Source: Primulina eburnea
Lineage: Eukaryota; Streptophyta; Magnoliopsida; Lamiales; Gesneriaceae
Direction: 5' to 3'
Assembly (NCBI RefSeq): GCF_022965805.1
Contig: NC_133115.1
Coordinates: 33,533,321 to 33,597,320 of the forward strand
DNA: 64,000 bases
This document shows positions 61,645 through 64,000 of this stretch, one piece after another. Below the pieces are notes generated by a model. It was not told the origin of the DNA, ran no database searches, and worked only from the letters and a program-made list of their open reading frames with translations. The position numbers and the translations under genes are program-made. Position 1 is the stretch's first letter, and each line of letters opens with the position of its first letter.

Positions 61645-63110
61645 ATCTACCCAAAAGTAACAGATGTGAAAACAAAACAAAGAAAAGCGGTGAAACTTAA
61701 ATCGGTATTGGTCGTAACAGATCTGAGCAAACAAATTCTAAGGCGAAAAAAAATCAGAAAACCCAGAAACAGAGCGAATGGAAGGAGTTAAGCGGTGCGT
61801 GAAGCTCATTAAAACTTCTTCACTGAACTCTGGTTTCCTCTATTTCAGAGAGAGAAATGTATCCAAAGTGTGTGTGAGAGAGAAAGAAAACTACTACTAA
61901 ATACTGCAAGACTGGCACAAAAGGGTGTCTGTCACACACTCGTTTTTTCGGTTTTATTTTTCAATATTCAATTTAATACTATATGGTATCAAATTTAGCT
62001 TCCCTCATATTTCTTGATAATATTTATATAATAAAATATTATTCAACCGATATACTTCTCAATTTAATTAATAATATGCTTTTTAAATTATAAATTCTTT
62101 CTATAATATTTAAATTTTTTAGCATTTTAATTTATTTCTCTTTTCTATTCATAGTAACTTTTAGGCTCGTGGCTTGGCTTACGTAGAGTCGGAGTTTTCT
62201 TGGCTTGGCTTGGCTTGGCTTGACTCACATCCATGGTTAAATCGGTGCAAAATTTGATGAATATATATATTGCACTTAAATTTAAAATTTTATAATATTA
62301 TCATTAATTTGTATAAAATTCATGAAAATTTTTTGTTAAGCTCATGAAATACATAGTTATTATGAACCAAACATGCAAGTTCAAGTTTATCCCAGTAAAA
62401 ATTCGATTTTTTCCCAGTCGAATTTTGCAGTGTGATATGGAATTATCCCTATGAATATACTATTCATATAACTTACCTGACATACATGTGAGAATTTTCT
62501 TGATGGACGTTTTGATTGATAGAGTTCATTTTGGTATATTATTTGATTGCACCATCTATTTCAAATATATCACTTCTGGGTAACCATTTAATTTGTTATT
62601 CATCGAAGTTCAAATTAATTATAAAAATTTAAATTCATTATACACTATAAAAAAAATCTATAAATAGGAGAAGATTCTCATCATTCAAGATATGATGATT
62701 TTATGCTTAAATTTTTTAGCTCTCAATTAACATTTTAAAATTATTTTTTGATTTGAGCACCAGAGTGTCAGCGGCGCCTCTGACATTTGTTTGTGACGCA
62801 GATGATAACCTACAAAGATTTATGTCCACCAACTACTTAGACCCGTTTACGAACTTGCTAAGTAATTCCGATAATCACAATTTTTGGCTCATCAATCAAT
62901 GTTTGAAATTCATGGATATTATTATAATAATTGCTCAATTTGATATAAAATAAATTTGAAATTCATTTCAATTTTCTCGTACCAAACGAATCAAGACATT
63001 TGAAAATTATCATCACAAATTCAATATTCCAAACACAATCTTGGTTAATTTCATCCAGATTGAACCAAAATATTCATTCGAACGAAAACTAATTAAAAAA
63101 AAAAAAAGTA
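61645..63110. other. HIPP upstream region and intergenic DNA
   Basis: The HIPP promoter and 5' UTR should lie in 61645-61960 (it includes a GAGAGAGAAA tract near 61846-61890). A (TTGGC)n run lies at about 62200-62222. 62753-62953 (+) is open for 66 codons without family resemblance. No other gene seen. Confidence 0.4.
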
Positions 63111-63280
63111 GGGTCTCTTATGAGACGGTCTCACGAATATTTATCTGTGAAACGGGTCAACCCTATCGATATTCACAATAAAAAGTAATACACTTAGCAT
63201 AAAAGTAATATTTTTTCATGGATGACTCAAATAAGATATCCGTCTCACAAAATAAGACTCGTGCACATAAATTTTTGCCT
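63111..63280 (-). mobile_element. Palindromic short element (GAGACGG family), copy 8
   Basis: Reverse orientation: CTCTTATGAGACGGTCTCAC on the left, then ATATTCACAATAAAAAGTAA, with TATCCGTCTCACAAAATAAG on the right. Confidence 0.83.
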
Positions 63281-63935
63281 TAAGAAAATAGTAAGCAAAA
63301 AGAAAAAGAAACCATGTTATTTTTGTACGAGTTTGCGAAATGTTTTTCTTGTTCGCTGCAATTGAAAATTCACGTGCCCTCGTTTATATTATTTCGAATC
63401 ACCATATTTTTGCACATATTATGCCTAAATACCTCCTAACATCAAGAATCGTGCAAGGGCCATATTATTTACTTTTAGACAAACATTTTCCTTATCCCAC
63501 GTATCATTTATTAACATTCAATGTACACTAACATACTCTTCTGTTCACTCACATGTTGTCCCACCCCCTAACAAAATAATGCCATTATTTGAAATAATCA
63601 TGTACGTTTTTTTATGTACGATTTTATTGAATTTTCGATTCTCTTCGAGGGACCTCTTCTAGCTATAAAGGAAAGTTGAAATAAATCGATTGTTTTTTTC
63701 TTATGTACAATTCGTCCTTCCACTTTCTGTATTTCATTATTAAGCGACGTCGATTGTTTTCACGAGGAGTTGTATATTCTAACGAACAAAATAAATCGAC
63801 ATGGTCAATCTTAATTCGACACGATTGAAAAATAAAACAAAATCATATGTATATATTACTTCATGCATTGGTTTATTGATTTCTGAATCAGTGTAGCAAA
63901 TTAATTAATTAATCATTGTTAAAAGACAATTGAAT
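63281..63935. other. Intergenic, no gene recognised
   Basis: AT-rich sequence. No ORF with family resemblance. Confidence 0.4.
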
Positions 63936-64000
63936 AGGTCTCTTATGAGACGGTTTCACGAATTTTTATCTGTGAGACGAGTCAACTCTATCGATATTCA
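63936..64000 (-). mobile_element. Palindromic short element (GAGACGG family), copy 9, cut by the window end
   Basis: TCTCTTATGAGACGGTTTCA, TCTGTGAGACGAGTCAACTC and ATCGATATTCA match the first ~65 bp of reverse copies 3 and 8. The element continues beyond the window. Confidence 0.75.

Overview
The window is nuclear DNA from a flowering plant. Its genes have many short AT-rich introns, and the proteins are plant-specific families: a malectin-LRR protein, the KAPP phosphatase, a peroxisomal adenine-nucleotide carrier, a plant GPI-anchored protein, the stomatal bHLH MUTE and a metallochaperone-like HIPP. Gypsy, LINE, hAT-like and Mutator-like elements fill the space between them. A eudicot is clear. 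An asterid (Lamiales-like) is my guess from the abundant palindromic GAGACGG-type short repeats, but that is impression, not proof.

Layout. 0.2-4.3 kb (-): secreted malectin-like/LRR protein, nine exons. 6.1-12.5 kb (-): KAPP, a membrane-anchored FHA-PP2C phosphatase, thirteen exons, with a perfect 132-bp tandem duplication in one intron. 12.5-20.6 kb: repeat-rich gap with three short palindromic elements, a dead LINE, a tandem repeat and a solo Gypsy LTR with a 5-bp target duplication. 20.6-22.9 kb (+): peroxisomal adenine nucleotide carrier, with one GC-AG intron. 23.5-24.7 kb (-): GPI-anchored protein. 26.4-26.7 kb (-): a probable two-exon gene for a 64-residue protein. 27.1-27.9 kb: hAT-like non-autonomous element. 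30.3-31.9 kb (+): MUTE, with a 61-unit TA microsatellite just upstream. 32.4-38.8 kb and 41.8-48.0 kb: two young but defective Gypsy elements of one family, both with intact LTRs, PBS and target duplications and both carrying the same pol deletions. 49.2-56.8 kb: a 7.6-kb foldback element with a perfect 9-bp target duplication, whose inverted arms are made of ~147-bp tandem repeats. 59.6-61.6 kb (-): HIPP heavy-metal-associated isoprenylated protein. The remaining sequence is AT-rich intergenic DNA with further copies of the palindromic short element.

The host genes do not form one pathway, but their order resembles what I recall of the duplicated Arabidopsis blocks around At3g05990-At3g06130 and At5g19090-At5g19280. 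This suggests an old collinear gene block, here inflated by transposons between MUTE and the HIPP gene. The most unusual objects are the satellite-armed foldback Mutator-like element, the co-inherited defects of the two Gypsy elements (implying mobilisation in trans), the roughly ten-copy palindromic short element family and the small 64-residue gene. Exon boundaries were worked out by hand from GT/GC-AG signals, reading phase and protein-family resemblance; no alignments or searches could be run.
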